This document shows, piece by piece, positions 35,865 to 42,409 of a DNA stretch of 64,000 nt. The notes beneath the pieces are model-generated. The model did no database searches. It had not been told where the DNA came from and saw nothing but the letters and a program-made list of their open reading frames with translations. Both the position numbers and the translations under genes were made by a program. Source of the DNA: Pseudomonadota bacterium (GTDB lineage Bacteria; Pseudomonadota; Gammaproteobacteria; Burkholderiales; JABEVD01). How positions within the stretch are numbered: position 1 is the stretch's first letter; every line of letters starts with the position of its first letter. The stretch lies in assembly GCA_021848825.1 (NCBI GenBank), contig JAJZTQ010000001.1, positions 62,001 to 126,000 on the forward strand, written 5' to 3'.

Positions 35865-36707
35865 ATGTCTAGCTTACGCACGCTTGCGAACTATAGAAAC
35901 CATGTGGAGCAAATAGCCACCCGTTGGCCGGAATTCCTGAATCTGCGTAAAAACCGTTTATGGCTTACAGGGCTTCTCCTAGCATCGACAGTATCATTTG
36001 CTCAGGGTTTTATTGGGATACCTGAAAATTGTCGCGCTCCTATGGCGCATGATATCGAAATGGCATCTATCCCTCAGTTAATGCATGCAAATACTGATGT
36101 ACATATCATAGGGATTGTTCCGGTCGGCAATTCGCACGCGAAGCCAATTGGCGCGGGGTTCTATCGAATCGATTGCGCGATCTCAGTCTGGTGGTCAGAC
36201 GGACATGTTGATGAGAGCTACATCTTCAGCGCGTGGGATGGCCCAAATGGGAGTTTTTCCGGAAGGTATAGTCCTAGCAACTTAGCTAACCACACCTCAT
36301 CAGATAACAGGACTGATAGCGCAACTACGCAGCTGGATCTAGAAGCGTTGGTTCAGCAGGCATCAAACGCTGCGAACGTTAAGCAAGGTATTAAGCATAT
36401 TCAAATTGAGAAAAACAGCTTGGGTTATCAAATCATTATTGATTATGCCCCGAAATTCTTTGTCAACGAATGGGAAGGACGAGAACAGGCGTTTGCGAAC
36501 AGCGATACTTACCATTTGGCAGAATCTTTTGTGCAATTGCTCGTTAAGCATGGACTCGACCCAGCCACGCCCGGGAATTCCGTTCTGGTATGCGCTAGGG
36601 AAGGCGGGATTATTTCCATAACTGGCAAGCCACAGTTCAAAGACTTGGGCTGTTCCTGGTATGACCCGATGAAAGATGCTGTCACGCTAAACAATAAATT
36701 CAATTAG
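35865..36707 (+). CDS. unknown exported or membrane-anchored cargo protein
   Basis: I do not recognise this 280-residue protein. It has a basic N-terminal stretch and one hydrophobic segment (about residues 35-52, RLWLTGLLLASTVSFAQG) that could be a signal peptide or an N-in anchor, then a polar domain. Four Cys (ENCRAP, RIDCAIS, VLVCARE, LGCSWY) could form two disulfides in the periplasm. The ATG at 35865 has a GGGAA site; an earlier TTG would add seven residues. It stands alone at the left edge, converges on the replication operon and is followed by a terminator at 36951. Cargo position suggests a fitness or defence role, unproven. Confidence 0.75.
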   Translation: MSSLRTLANYRNHVEQIATRWPEFLNLRKNRLWLTGLLLASTVSFAQGFIGIPENCRAPMAHDIEMASIPQLMHANTDVHIIGIVPVGNSHAKPIGAGFYRIDCAISVWWSDGHVDESYIFSAWDGPNGSFSGRYSPSNLANHTSSDNRTDSATTQLDLEALVQQASNAANVKQGIKHIQIEKNSLGYQIIIDYAPKFFVNEWEGREQAFANSDTYHLAESFVQLLVKHGLDPATPGNSVLVCAREGGIISITGKPQFKDLGCSWYDPMKDAVTLNNKFN

Positions 36708-36980
36708 GCCGTTCGTAGCTGAGAATCCGGTTCCAAAGTGCCTTCTCAAAGCTTCCATGAGCGAATTATTGCCGCCTGCTTCGCCTTCTGTTCGTCTGTC
36801 CATATTCTAGACATCATGCCGCCGCAAAATAGTTCGATGTTTCGCTGGATGCGTCTAAATTGTTGCACAATCCAGCCTCATATCCTCCGCCATGCCGCGC
36901 CGTTGCTTGATTCCTCGGTGAACTTTGTGCGTTGAAATAAATTCCATTGGCCCCGCTTATGGGGTTTTTTGAAAAAGGCT
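36708..36980 (-). other. gap between cargo gene and replication operon
   Basis: On the minus strand a 22-codon ORF (36746-36814) reads MSRIWTDEQKAKQAAIIRSW and stops two codons later. Its start resembles a family of small phage/island proteins (M-x-x-x-W/YT-x-EQ-x-x-x-Q-x-x-x-I-x-RW), so it may be a truncated copy. A plus-strand ORF over the same bases has no family features. A terminator lies at 36951-36970. Confidence 0.35.
36951..36970 (+). terminator. intrinsic terminator at end of cargo gene region
   Basis: CCCC-GCTTAT-GGGG followed by TTTTTT. The stem is short but GC-only, with a strong T run. It would stop rightward transcripts of the cargo gene before they enter the oppositely directed operon. 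Confidence 0.65.
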
Positions 36981-37154
36981 TCATGTCAGCCTTTCTTTTC
37001 CCTCACTGATGATTTCAAGAAGCTCTTCATCCGTCAGACTCGCATCAGAATCGCCGCAGATTATACGAACAAGCTCGCGGTCGGACATAAGCTCTAAACC
37101 CCTTCGAGTTCCCATCGAGTTCTCAAGCCTTGCAACACGGTCTTTGATGTTCAT
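36981..37154 (-). CDS. small protein, 57 aa, last gene of element operon
   Basis: This ORF encodes MNIKDRVARLENSMG at the N-terminus and ends SEGKERLT. The ATG at 37154 has AAAGGTG five bases upstream, and the gene starts two bases after the 81-residue gene's stop. The opening IKDRVARLE is coiled-coil-like, and the acidic DEELLEIISEG segment is helical. Similar small acidic proteins with NSM-GTR-like turns occur in phages; no function is assigned. Confidence 0.6.
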   Translation of the reverse strand: MNIKDRVARLENSMGTRRGLELMSDRELVRIICGDSDASLTDEELLEIISEGKERLT

Positions 37155-37156
37155 AT

Positions 37157-37402
37157 TCACCTTTCTTCCAATGCTTCGATGCGCTTCTCAATGTCCGAAA
37201 GCTCGATCATCTTTCCGATCTGTCCCAGCATAAAGACCAGCTTTGCGCCGTCCTGCACGTCGAGCCGCCCTTGCCGTGCATCTCGGTAGACCCTCGCCAT
37301 CTCAAGCCGTACCTGGTCAGCGGTTTTTAGGTGGATCGTCGGAGGGGTAGGGATAACATGAAGGCTTGCGCCGTCAATGGTTGCAGGCTGATTCTTTTTC
37401 AT
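37157..37402 (-). CDS. small element protein, 81 aa
   Basis: The product begins MKKNQPATIDGASLHVIPTP and continues into a helical region KTADQVRLEMARVYRDARQG and IGKMIELSDIEKRIEALEER. A GAGGGG lies seven bases before the ATG. It resembles small phage-type proteins that sit near replication or packaging genes, but I cannot give it a function. CGG and CGA arginine codons predominate, unlike the flanking chromosome. Confidence 0.7.
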   Translation of the reverse strand: MKKNQPATIDGASLHVIPTPPTIHLKTADQVRLEMARVYRDARQGRLDVQDGAKLVFMLGQIGKMIELSDIEKRIEALEER

Positions 37403-37424
37403 GAAAGGCCCCTCAATCGCGGAA

Positions 37425-37793
37425 TCATGCCGCAGCCCTCCCGGTCCTCTCAGATTGCTTGACGATTTGCCGGAATGCTTCGAGGTCGCCGGGAAGATCA
37501 GCCGGGGCCATCGATTGTCTAGCCTGAAGAAGCCTTTCGCGGTGCTCTCGGGGATCTCCCCGAAGGTCGCATAGGCGGTTTATAAGGCGGTCGTATTCTT
37601 CCAGGGCAGCAAGGATATCGTCAGCGGAATCTGGACCAAGGAACGCGAGGATTTCTGCCTTGTGCGCCTTGATCGTCGGCAGAAAGCGGTCGAGCGCATC
37701 ATCCGGGCCTTCAACGTCCAGCCGGTCGCCTTCGACTTCGATTTCAATCCCTGCACGAAACATTTCATCGAGCATGATTGATATATGCTTCAT
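37425..37793 (-). CDS. TubC N-terminal docking domain-like small protein
   Basis: The 122-residue protein reads like a TubC_N docking domain in its first half: ISIMLDEMFRAGIEIEVEGDRLDVEGPDDAL, then FLPTIKAHKAEILAFLG. The second half is helical and charged. Such stand-alone TubC_N-like proteins accompany DUF3631/DUF3987 ATPases in mobile elements, where their role is unknown. The ATG overlaps the DUF3631 stop (ATGA). Confidence 0.75.
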   Translation of the reverse strand: MKHISIMLDEMFRAGIEIEVEGDRLDVEGPDDALDRFLPTIKAHKAEILAFLGPDSADDILAALEEYDRLINRLCDLRGDPREHRERLLQARQSMAPADLPGDLEAFRQIVKQSERTGRAAA

Positions 37794-39265
37794 ACCGATA
37801 CCCTCCTTTTTCCCGCTACCGCGCTACCTTCAAGGATTGGTGCGGCTTGCGGGGTAGCGTCATGATTTCCGGTAGCGCTACCTGATGCTTTATCCGCTAC
37901 CTCTCTAACCCGCATGAATGCTTGATCTACCCCAAAAGGTAGCGGAGTAGCGGCATTTTCGGGGGTGTCGTGAGAAGGGGTAAGGTATCGTTTGAAAGCA
38001 TCCTCGAACTGGTCAAGATCGAAACCTTTTTTGACATTCGCAAAACTGATTTTCAGGTCCTTGGATGAAATGCCGTATTCCTTAAGGCGTTTTCCTAGTT
38101 GCCTAGGATTCATCGGCTTGCCACGGTTATAGGTTGCCCACGGAGCTTCATCGTTCTGGACAAGCGCATCCAGCAATTCAGAAGTGGGAAGACGGATTAC
38201 CTTCTTGCTGTCGAAAACCTCCTGAATGTCGGCCAGCAGTTCAGCGGAAAGGCTTAACGCTCCCTGTTCGACTCCCGAAATCTTCAGGGCAGCTTGTCGT
38301 GCATGGTCAGGCCATTTTCCCTTCACATGATCGGCAATAGCCAGCAGCGGTTCCCAATTATCTTGCGCTCGATCATTGAGGGCTTCCGGCAGGTATGGCC
38401 TTGCCTGTTCAATGGTCGGGCCTGCTTCTTCCGCAAATCTTGCCAGCTTTGAGGTCAGCCTATCGAAATGACGTTCTTCAGCATGGCGGAGACGTTGCAC
38501 GGTTTCCCCTGGAAGCTTACGCCTCAGTTCTAGAACGATTGCACGATCCATGATCGTTTCGGGAAGATGTCCTATTCCTGAAATCGCCTTGGCTCCCCAT
38601 GTCGAGAACTGCCTGGGTTCGTGGTCATCACCTACGGTGCGAATGACATAAGCCGATTGCCGTGTATGTCCCGAATTGATGATTCCGCGCAACTCTTCGT
38701 TCTCTTTAAAGAAGGCGTCAGCCTCGTCGATTAGCAGGGTAGGGGAGTGAGCTTCAATGACTCGAAAGGTTGCAGCGGGGGAGATATTCGAGGCTACAAG
38801 GGGCCGCCGTGACAGCTTGCCGATGAGATTCAGAAATTGGCTCTTCCCGCATCTTTTCTCAGGCGCGGTTATGACGGCGAGAGGTGCCACCTGAACATGA
38901 TCTATCATCCAGGTAAACGCAATCCACAATGATGCAGCGGTCGCCGTTTCTGGTTGGCAAATGATATGTCGATGGATGGTCGCCTTGATTTCATCGAGAA
39001 GTTCCGCGCCGTCAACAGGATCAGGCCACGGCCTTATTTCGGGAAACATCGCCGTCTTGCCTTTGGCTTCCTGCTTCTCGTGACGGGCCTTGGAAACTTC
39101 CTTGTCCAGGGTTCCTACACGAACGCCTAAGCGCTCGGCCTCAGATTCGCGGACACGGTCGTATTCCAGTGGGGGAAGTGCGGCAAGCCTGGAAATGTCA
39201 TCTAGTCCGGTTGCTGCCTCGAAGGCTGCCTGGGCTTCTGGGGTTGCGGGCTCATATTGGGTCAT
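37790..39265 (-). CDS. DUF3631 domain ATPase (putative element replication protein)
   Basis: The 491-residue protein has an N-terminal helical part, then a P-loop ATPase core with VITAPEKRCGKSQFL (Walker A) and PTLLIDEADAFFKENEEL (Walker B), HTRQSAYVIRTVG and an arginine-rich IMDRAIVLELRRKLPGE, all typical of DUF3631. The C-terminal third has a helix-turn-helix-like RQLGKRLKEYGI. In mobile elements these ATPases resemble the helicase part of primase-helicase proteins. No primase domain is seen here, so replication would need a partner or host primase. The ATG at 39265 is preferred over the extension into the upstream gene. It overlaps genes on both sides. Confidence 0.85.
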   Translation of the reverse strand: MTQYEPATPEAQAAFEAATGLDDISRLAALPPLEYDRVRESEAERLGVRVGTLDKEVSKARHEKQEAKGKTAMFPEIRPWPDPVDGAELLDEIKATIHRHIICQPETATAASLWIAFTWMIDHVQVAPLAVITAPEKRCGKSQFLNLIGKLSRRPLVASNISPAATFRVIEAHSPTLLIDEADAFFKENEELRGIINSGHTRQSAYVIRTVGDDHEPRQFSTWGAKAISGIGHLPETIMDRAIVLELRRKLPGETVQRLRHAEERHFDRLTSKLARFAEEAGPTIEQARPYLPEALNDRAQDNWEPLLAIADHVKGKWPDHARQAALKISGVEQGALSLSAELLADIQEVFDSKKVIRLPTSELLDALVQNDEAPWATYNRGKPMNPRQLGKRLKEYGISSKDLKISFANVKKGFDLDQFEDAFKRYLTPSHDTPENAATPLPFGVDQAFMRVREVADKASGSATGNHDATPQAAPILEGSAVAGKRRVSV

Positions 39266-39671
39266 GATTGCTCCCGTCAGCAGTTTTGAAGAATCTCGTC
39301 TTGAATCGCCCTTCATCGTCGGGTTCGAGCGGCCAGCCCTGGAGCCTTCGAGGATTGGCCTTGAGGATCACGCGGGCCAGCGATTCGGCAATAAATGCTT
39401 CGTGTGCCCGAAAACCGATCACTACATCCAGCCCCGCAGCGTAGGAGAAATCCAGGCGGTCGAAGTCCGAAATCGGATCAACAACGAGGCGCGGGAAAGC
39501 CCTAGCGAGATTCCAGTCAAAAACGACCATGACCATTTGCTGACGAGGCTGAAGCCCGCGTTTTCTCGCTTCGAGCATTTGCCTCCCGTAGGCTGGGATG
39601 CGAGCGGAGCGGCTTCTCTCTACCATTCTGTCGAGGAATGCCATTCCTCTGTCGGCAGCGCTTTGAATCAT
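39252..39671 (-). CDS. hypothetical element protein, 139 aa
   Basis: The protein begins MIQSAADRGMAFLDRMVER and contains a central MVMVVFDWNLARAFPRLVVD stretch and IGFRAHEAFIAESLARVI. No family recognised. It is coupled on both sides: the ATG overlaps the AlpA stop (ATGA) and the end overlaps the DUF3631 start by 14 bases. Position between AlpA and the ATPase suggests a replication or regulation accessory. Confidence 0.65.
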   Translation of the reverse strand: MIQSAADRGMAFLDRMVERSRSARIPAYGRQMLEARKRGLQPRQQMVMVVFDWNLARAFPRLVVDPISDFDRLDFSYAAGLDVVIGFRAHEAFIAESLARVILKANPRRLQGWPLEPDDEGRFKTRFFKTADGSNHDPI

Positions 39672-39901
39672 GCTGCCTCCCGTCTCGCTGCTTCGAGCTT
39701 GCGCACGAGGTCCCGAATTTCTTCGTCGGATTTTCCGGCAATGCGGGCCTTGATAATGGAGTCGATCTCATGTTCCGGCCAAGCAACAGCACGGCTTCCG
39801 ATAGAAACGGGCTTCGTTATCAGCCCTTCGGAAATCTGGTCGTAAGTCATCGACCGACCCATTCCCATGCGCTGCATTACTTTGGGGAGCCTTAACATCA
39901 T
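39668..39901 (-). CDS. AlpA-family DNA-binding regulator
   Basis: The 77-residue protein has an AlpA/excisionase-type winged helix: MMLRLPKVMQRMGMGRSMTY, then SIGSRAVAWPEHEIDSIIKARIAG. AlpA regulators activate integrase or excision functions in P4-like elements and CP4-57. The ATG at 39901 follows AAGGAG by seven bases. It is the first gene of the leftward operon and lies only 18 bases past the last of three consecutive terminators. Confidence 0.88.
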   Translation of the reverse strand: MMLRLPKVMQRMGMGRSMTYDQISEGLITKPVSIGSRAVAWPEHEIDSIIKARIAGKSDEEIRDLVRKLEAARREAA

Positions 39902-39920
39902 AATATTCTCCTTACAAATG

Positions 39921-39943
39921 AAAAAGCCCACTGTCGTGGGCGT
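39921..39943 (-). terminator. terminator 3 of triple array before alpA
   Basis: On the minus strand GCCCAC-GACA-GTGGGC is followed by TTTTT, 18 bases before the alpA ATG. Confidence 0.75.
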
Positions 39944-39947
39944 AAAG

Positions 39948-40017
39948 TCCGGGCGAAAAAAAACCCGCAGGAGCGGGTTTCATTTGTTCCGGGCGAAAAA
40001 AAACCCGCAGGGGCGGG
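39948..40017. repeat. two 30-bp direct repeats (40-bp period) holding terminators
   Basis: Units at 39948-39977 and 39988-40017 share TCCGGGCGAAAAAAAACCCG and then CAGGRGCGGG, with one mismatch. On the minus strand each forms a hairpin followed by T8. Confidence 0.85.
39953..39980 (-). terminator. terminator 2 of triple array before alpA
   Basis: On the minus strand AACCCGC-TCCT-GCGGGTT is followed by a run of T. It belongs to a 30-bp unit repeated 40 bases upstream. Confidence 0.8.
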
Positions 40018-40019
40018 CC
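39993..40019 (-). terminator. terminator 1 of triple array before alpA
   Basis: On the minus strand CCCGCC-CCT-GCGGG is followed by eight T. It is the second copy of the same 30-bp unit. Confidence 0.78.
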
Positions 40020-40536
40020 TCGTTCACTTCGGACGCATCTTCCCCGTATAAACGGGGGCATCCAGCATGCCTTGTTACTAATTTTGCACGATGCTGCCGT
40101 TGCGTTTCATCGGCTAAGCTATGCAAGCTTGTTTCGAGTTACTTCAAATTTCGGGCGAACACGGGCATCAAACAGCCCCGCTTATGCTCTAAATTTGGTA
40201 GTGCGGATTGGTAATCATTGACCTTCCAATTCTTCCGGGCATGACCAAGCAGCCATTAGGCTGCATGTCCTCCGATGTTCCGGGTGCTCGTCGATAGACG
40301 GATCAAATTGTATGGGCGCAACAATACCGCTGAGGAAAATTTATACCCTCTTTCTCGGACGAGTTCAAGCTTTTTTGGATGAAGGCGGATTTCAGGGCGA
40401 GCAGGGCTATCAATTTGCTTCGACTTAGCCGCTCGTGCGGGTTCTCGCCGTGCTGCCCGAAAGTGACGCGGACGTTCAGGGACTTCCGCACCACCTTTAT
40501 ACCATGATCTGGATTTCAGATCAAACGTCTAGGAAC
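40018..40536 (-). other. gap between integrase end and alpA leader; one weak ORF
   Basis: This 520-base stretch must contain the alpA operon promoter. A minus-strand ORF at 40303-40494 starts at GTG after AAAGGTG and gives 63 residues (VRKSLNVRVTFGQHG at the start), with no family likeness. An excisionase-like gene would be expected near here but I cannot find one. The short inverted repeat CCCCGTATAAACGGGG lies at about 40040-40055. Confidence 0.35.
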
Positions 40537-41871
40537 CTAGGCGGACTTCCTCGGCAAGGTGATGACATTGTTGGCGGTCGCGTTCAGCAGTAGTTCGAGA
40601 CGATCCCCGAGAAGTCGCCAGGCCTCGCGCTTTTCGTTGTCATAGGCATGATGCTGATAGGTTCGCAATACCCGGTTCTGCTCGGTATGGTTCAGGCATT
40701 TTTCGACCACGGCAGGAAGAATGCCTAGACGTGCCATCATTGTTGCGCCTGTCCTCCTGAGGTCATGGGGTGTCCATTCTCCCCCAGAAAGCTTGAGCGC
40801 TTCCGGTGCGCTGCTTCTGTTCGACAATGCCTTGCCGCGCTGCCTATCACGGATTTGTACGGTAATGGTTTTCGGACAGACTGCCTTTGTTCCGGTGCGG
40901 TCTGGATAGCACCATTCGCTTGCTCCGTTGATCTCCTTCAGCTTCCTGAATTTGCCGATTGCGAAGGCGGAAAGATAAACGTCATGGGCCTTTCCGTTCT
41001 TCGAGTTTCCTTCAGGAATCCGCCATGTCGAATTATCGAAATCGACATGGTCCCATTTCGCGGAAAGAATTTCCCCGATTCGGCAGCAGGTCGAAAGCTG
41101 AATCCATAACGCAAGCTCGGTAGAATGGAGGAATCGGCCATTGGGGAGCTTGTCGCGCAATTCCTTGATCTCGGATTCCGAAAGAATGCGGTCGCGCTCG
41201 GTATCCTTTCCGCCGATACGGGATTTCTCTATCTTTGCTGTAGGATCAGACTCGATAATTTCGCGCATTTCCGCAAATCTGAACATCTGGCGCATGTCGG
41301 CAAGAGTGCGCTTCGCCATCCTTCCTACACCACGAGAGAGAAGGGCATCCAGTACGGCCATGACGTGAGACTTCTTCACGTCCTCCACGGCGAGCTTGCC
41401 GATCTTCGGCAATACGTCCTTTGCAAATGCTCTCCTGATTTCAGCCCCGCCGTCCTTCCGCTTCTTCAAGTCGATTGCCGCCCAATCTTCGAAAAGCTGC
41501 GAAACCGTTTTTCGTGCCGCTTGCGCTTCGGCATCTGCAAGACGCTTTTCTTGAGTCGCCAGCTTTTGGGCCTGGTCTGCTCGTTTTTCGGTCTTGCTGA
41601 TAGCTTTGTCGTGGCCTGGGTCTTTCCCATTCACTACGGTCAAAGCCGCCTTCGCTCGATTTTCCCTGATGGATTTCAAGCTGTCTGTCGGCCAGGTTCC
41701 GCAGGTGAAGTCCTTGGTCTTGCCGTCGAATCGATAGCGCCAGCGGAAAAGAACGGTGATTCCCTTCGATGTAGTCCGCACAGTTCCGATCAGGCTTTCC
41801 CCATCCCTGAGACGCTTTCCGGCATCCTCTATGGCGAGGGCTTCAAGTTCCTTTGTGGTCAGTTTCGGCAT
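40537..41871 (-). CDS. tyrosine integrase, P4-type
   Basis: The 444-residue protein has the N-terminal DUF4102 (arm-binding) domain (KGITVLFRWRYRFDGKTKDFTCG), a core-binding domain and the catalytic domain. The catalytic residues are Arg in STCCRIGEILSAKW, H-x-L-R in TPHDLRRTGATMMARLG, then CLNHTEQN and the Tyr nucleophile in LRTYQHHAY. The usual LGH is LNH here. The ATG at 41871 follows GGAGG by nine bases. It is at the right end of the element, reading inward, 240 bases from attR, as expected for a tRNA-targeting element. Confidence 0.93.
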   Translation of the reverse strand: MPKLTTKELEALAIEDAGKRLRDGESLIGTVRTTSKGITVLFRWRYRFDGKTKDFTCGTWPTDSLKSIRENRAKAALTVVNGKDPGHDKAISKTEKRADQAQKLATQEKRLADAEAQAARKTVSQLFEDWAAIDLKKRKDGGAEIRRAFAKDVLPKIGKLAVEDVKKSHVMAVLDALLSRGVGRMAKRTLADMRQMFRFAEMREIIESDPTAKIEKSRIGGKDTERDRILSESEIKELRDKLPNGRFLHSTELALWIQLSTCCRIGEILSAKWDHVDFDNSTWRIPEGNSKNGKAHDVYLSAFAIGKFRKLKEINGASEWCYPDRTGTKAVCPKTITVQIRDRQRGKALSNRSSAPEALKLSGGEWTPHDLRRTGATMMARLGILPAVVEKCLNHTEQNRVLRTYQHHAYDNEKREAWRLLGDRLELLLNATANNVITLPRKSA

Positions 41872-41955
41872 TTCCAGCATCCTCCCATCACTTGTATGAG
41901 TTCCGCCCACCACTTTGCAAGGGCATTTCCTATCACTTGTATCGGGGTGAGTCTG

Positions 41956-41985
41956 AAAAAGTGCCCCACAAAGTGCCCCACAAAA
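41956..41985 (+). repeat. tandem 12-bp GTGCCCCACAAA repeat, right copy (putative arm site)
   Basis: The 30-bp block is identical to 35595-35624, in the same orientation, lying between the integrase start and attR. It overlaps the expected integrase promoter, so integrase could also repress its own gene. Confidence 0.75.
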
Positions 41986-42109
41986 TTTTCGGCTTCAGAA
42001 AAATTGTACCGGACGGCTTTGGACGATGCAAACAAAAGAATGCTTATTAATTAAATTGTTATAGGCGATATTCTGGATTTTATCGGATTGCAAAAAATCG
42101 TGATTTTCC

Positions 42110-42157
42110 TGCATGGGGTGCAAGTGATAGGAGGTTCAAATCCTCTCGCCCCGACCA
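42110..42157 (+). repeat. attR: 48-bp copy of tRNA-Pro 3' half
   Basis: Covers the anticodon loop to CCA of tRNA-Pro with two mismatches to attL. No D arm or acceptor 5' strand precedes it, so it is not a tRNA gene. Confidence 0.9.
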
Positions 42158-42161
42158 ATAG

Positions 42162-42192
42162 ACGGGTCAGGCAGTTTGCCTGGCCCGTTTTT
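42162..42192 (+). terminator. original tRNA-Pro terminator, displaced by the element
   Basis: ACGGGTCAGGC/GCCTGGCCCGT (one G-T pair) with a short loop is followed by TTTTCTTT immediately after attR. It sits where the chromosomal tRNA-Pro terminator would be before insertion. Confidence 0.8.
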
Positions 42193-42409
42193 CTTTGCAG
42201 CAAGGGCGTTGATTAGTCAGCGCAGCCATGCTTCTGCGTGAACAGCCTGATGGAAGCAGTCTGGAAAGGCTTTCCGCAATTCAAATTGATCGTTGGCCGT
42301 TTCAGCTGGTTGCAATATCACTACGGATTCGATCCATTTTCCTATCTCATTTATGGAAAGTTGTGAGACAATCGTCTTTGTTGAAAGAACGTTCAATTAG
42401 GATCGGCTC
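42193..42409 (+). other. intergenic region before the LOV kinase gene
   Basis: No convincing gene. A 61-codon ORF (42228-42413) overlaps the kinase start and has no coding character. This stretch should hold the promoter for the kinase operon, but no clear sigma-70 or sigma-28 site is seen. Confidence 0.4.

Noticed and set aside
36738-36935. A 65-codon + strand ORF in the element
   Set aside because: No ribosome site, no recognisable motif, and it runs opposite to a small ORF that has family-like sequence.
39948-40017. Two 30-bp repeats considered as a CRISPR array
   Set aside because: Only two copies with a 10-base gap, each forming a terminator with T-tract; no cas genes nearby.
40303-40494. 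Excisionase-like gene in the integrase-alpA gap
   Set aside because: The 63-residue product has no helix-turn-helix pattern; kept only as a weak ORF in the gap description.
42110-42157. Second tRNA-Pro gene
   Set aside because: Only the 3' half is present, without the D arm or 5' acceptor strand; it is the right att repeat.
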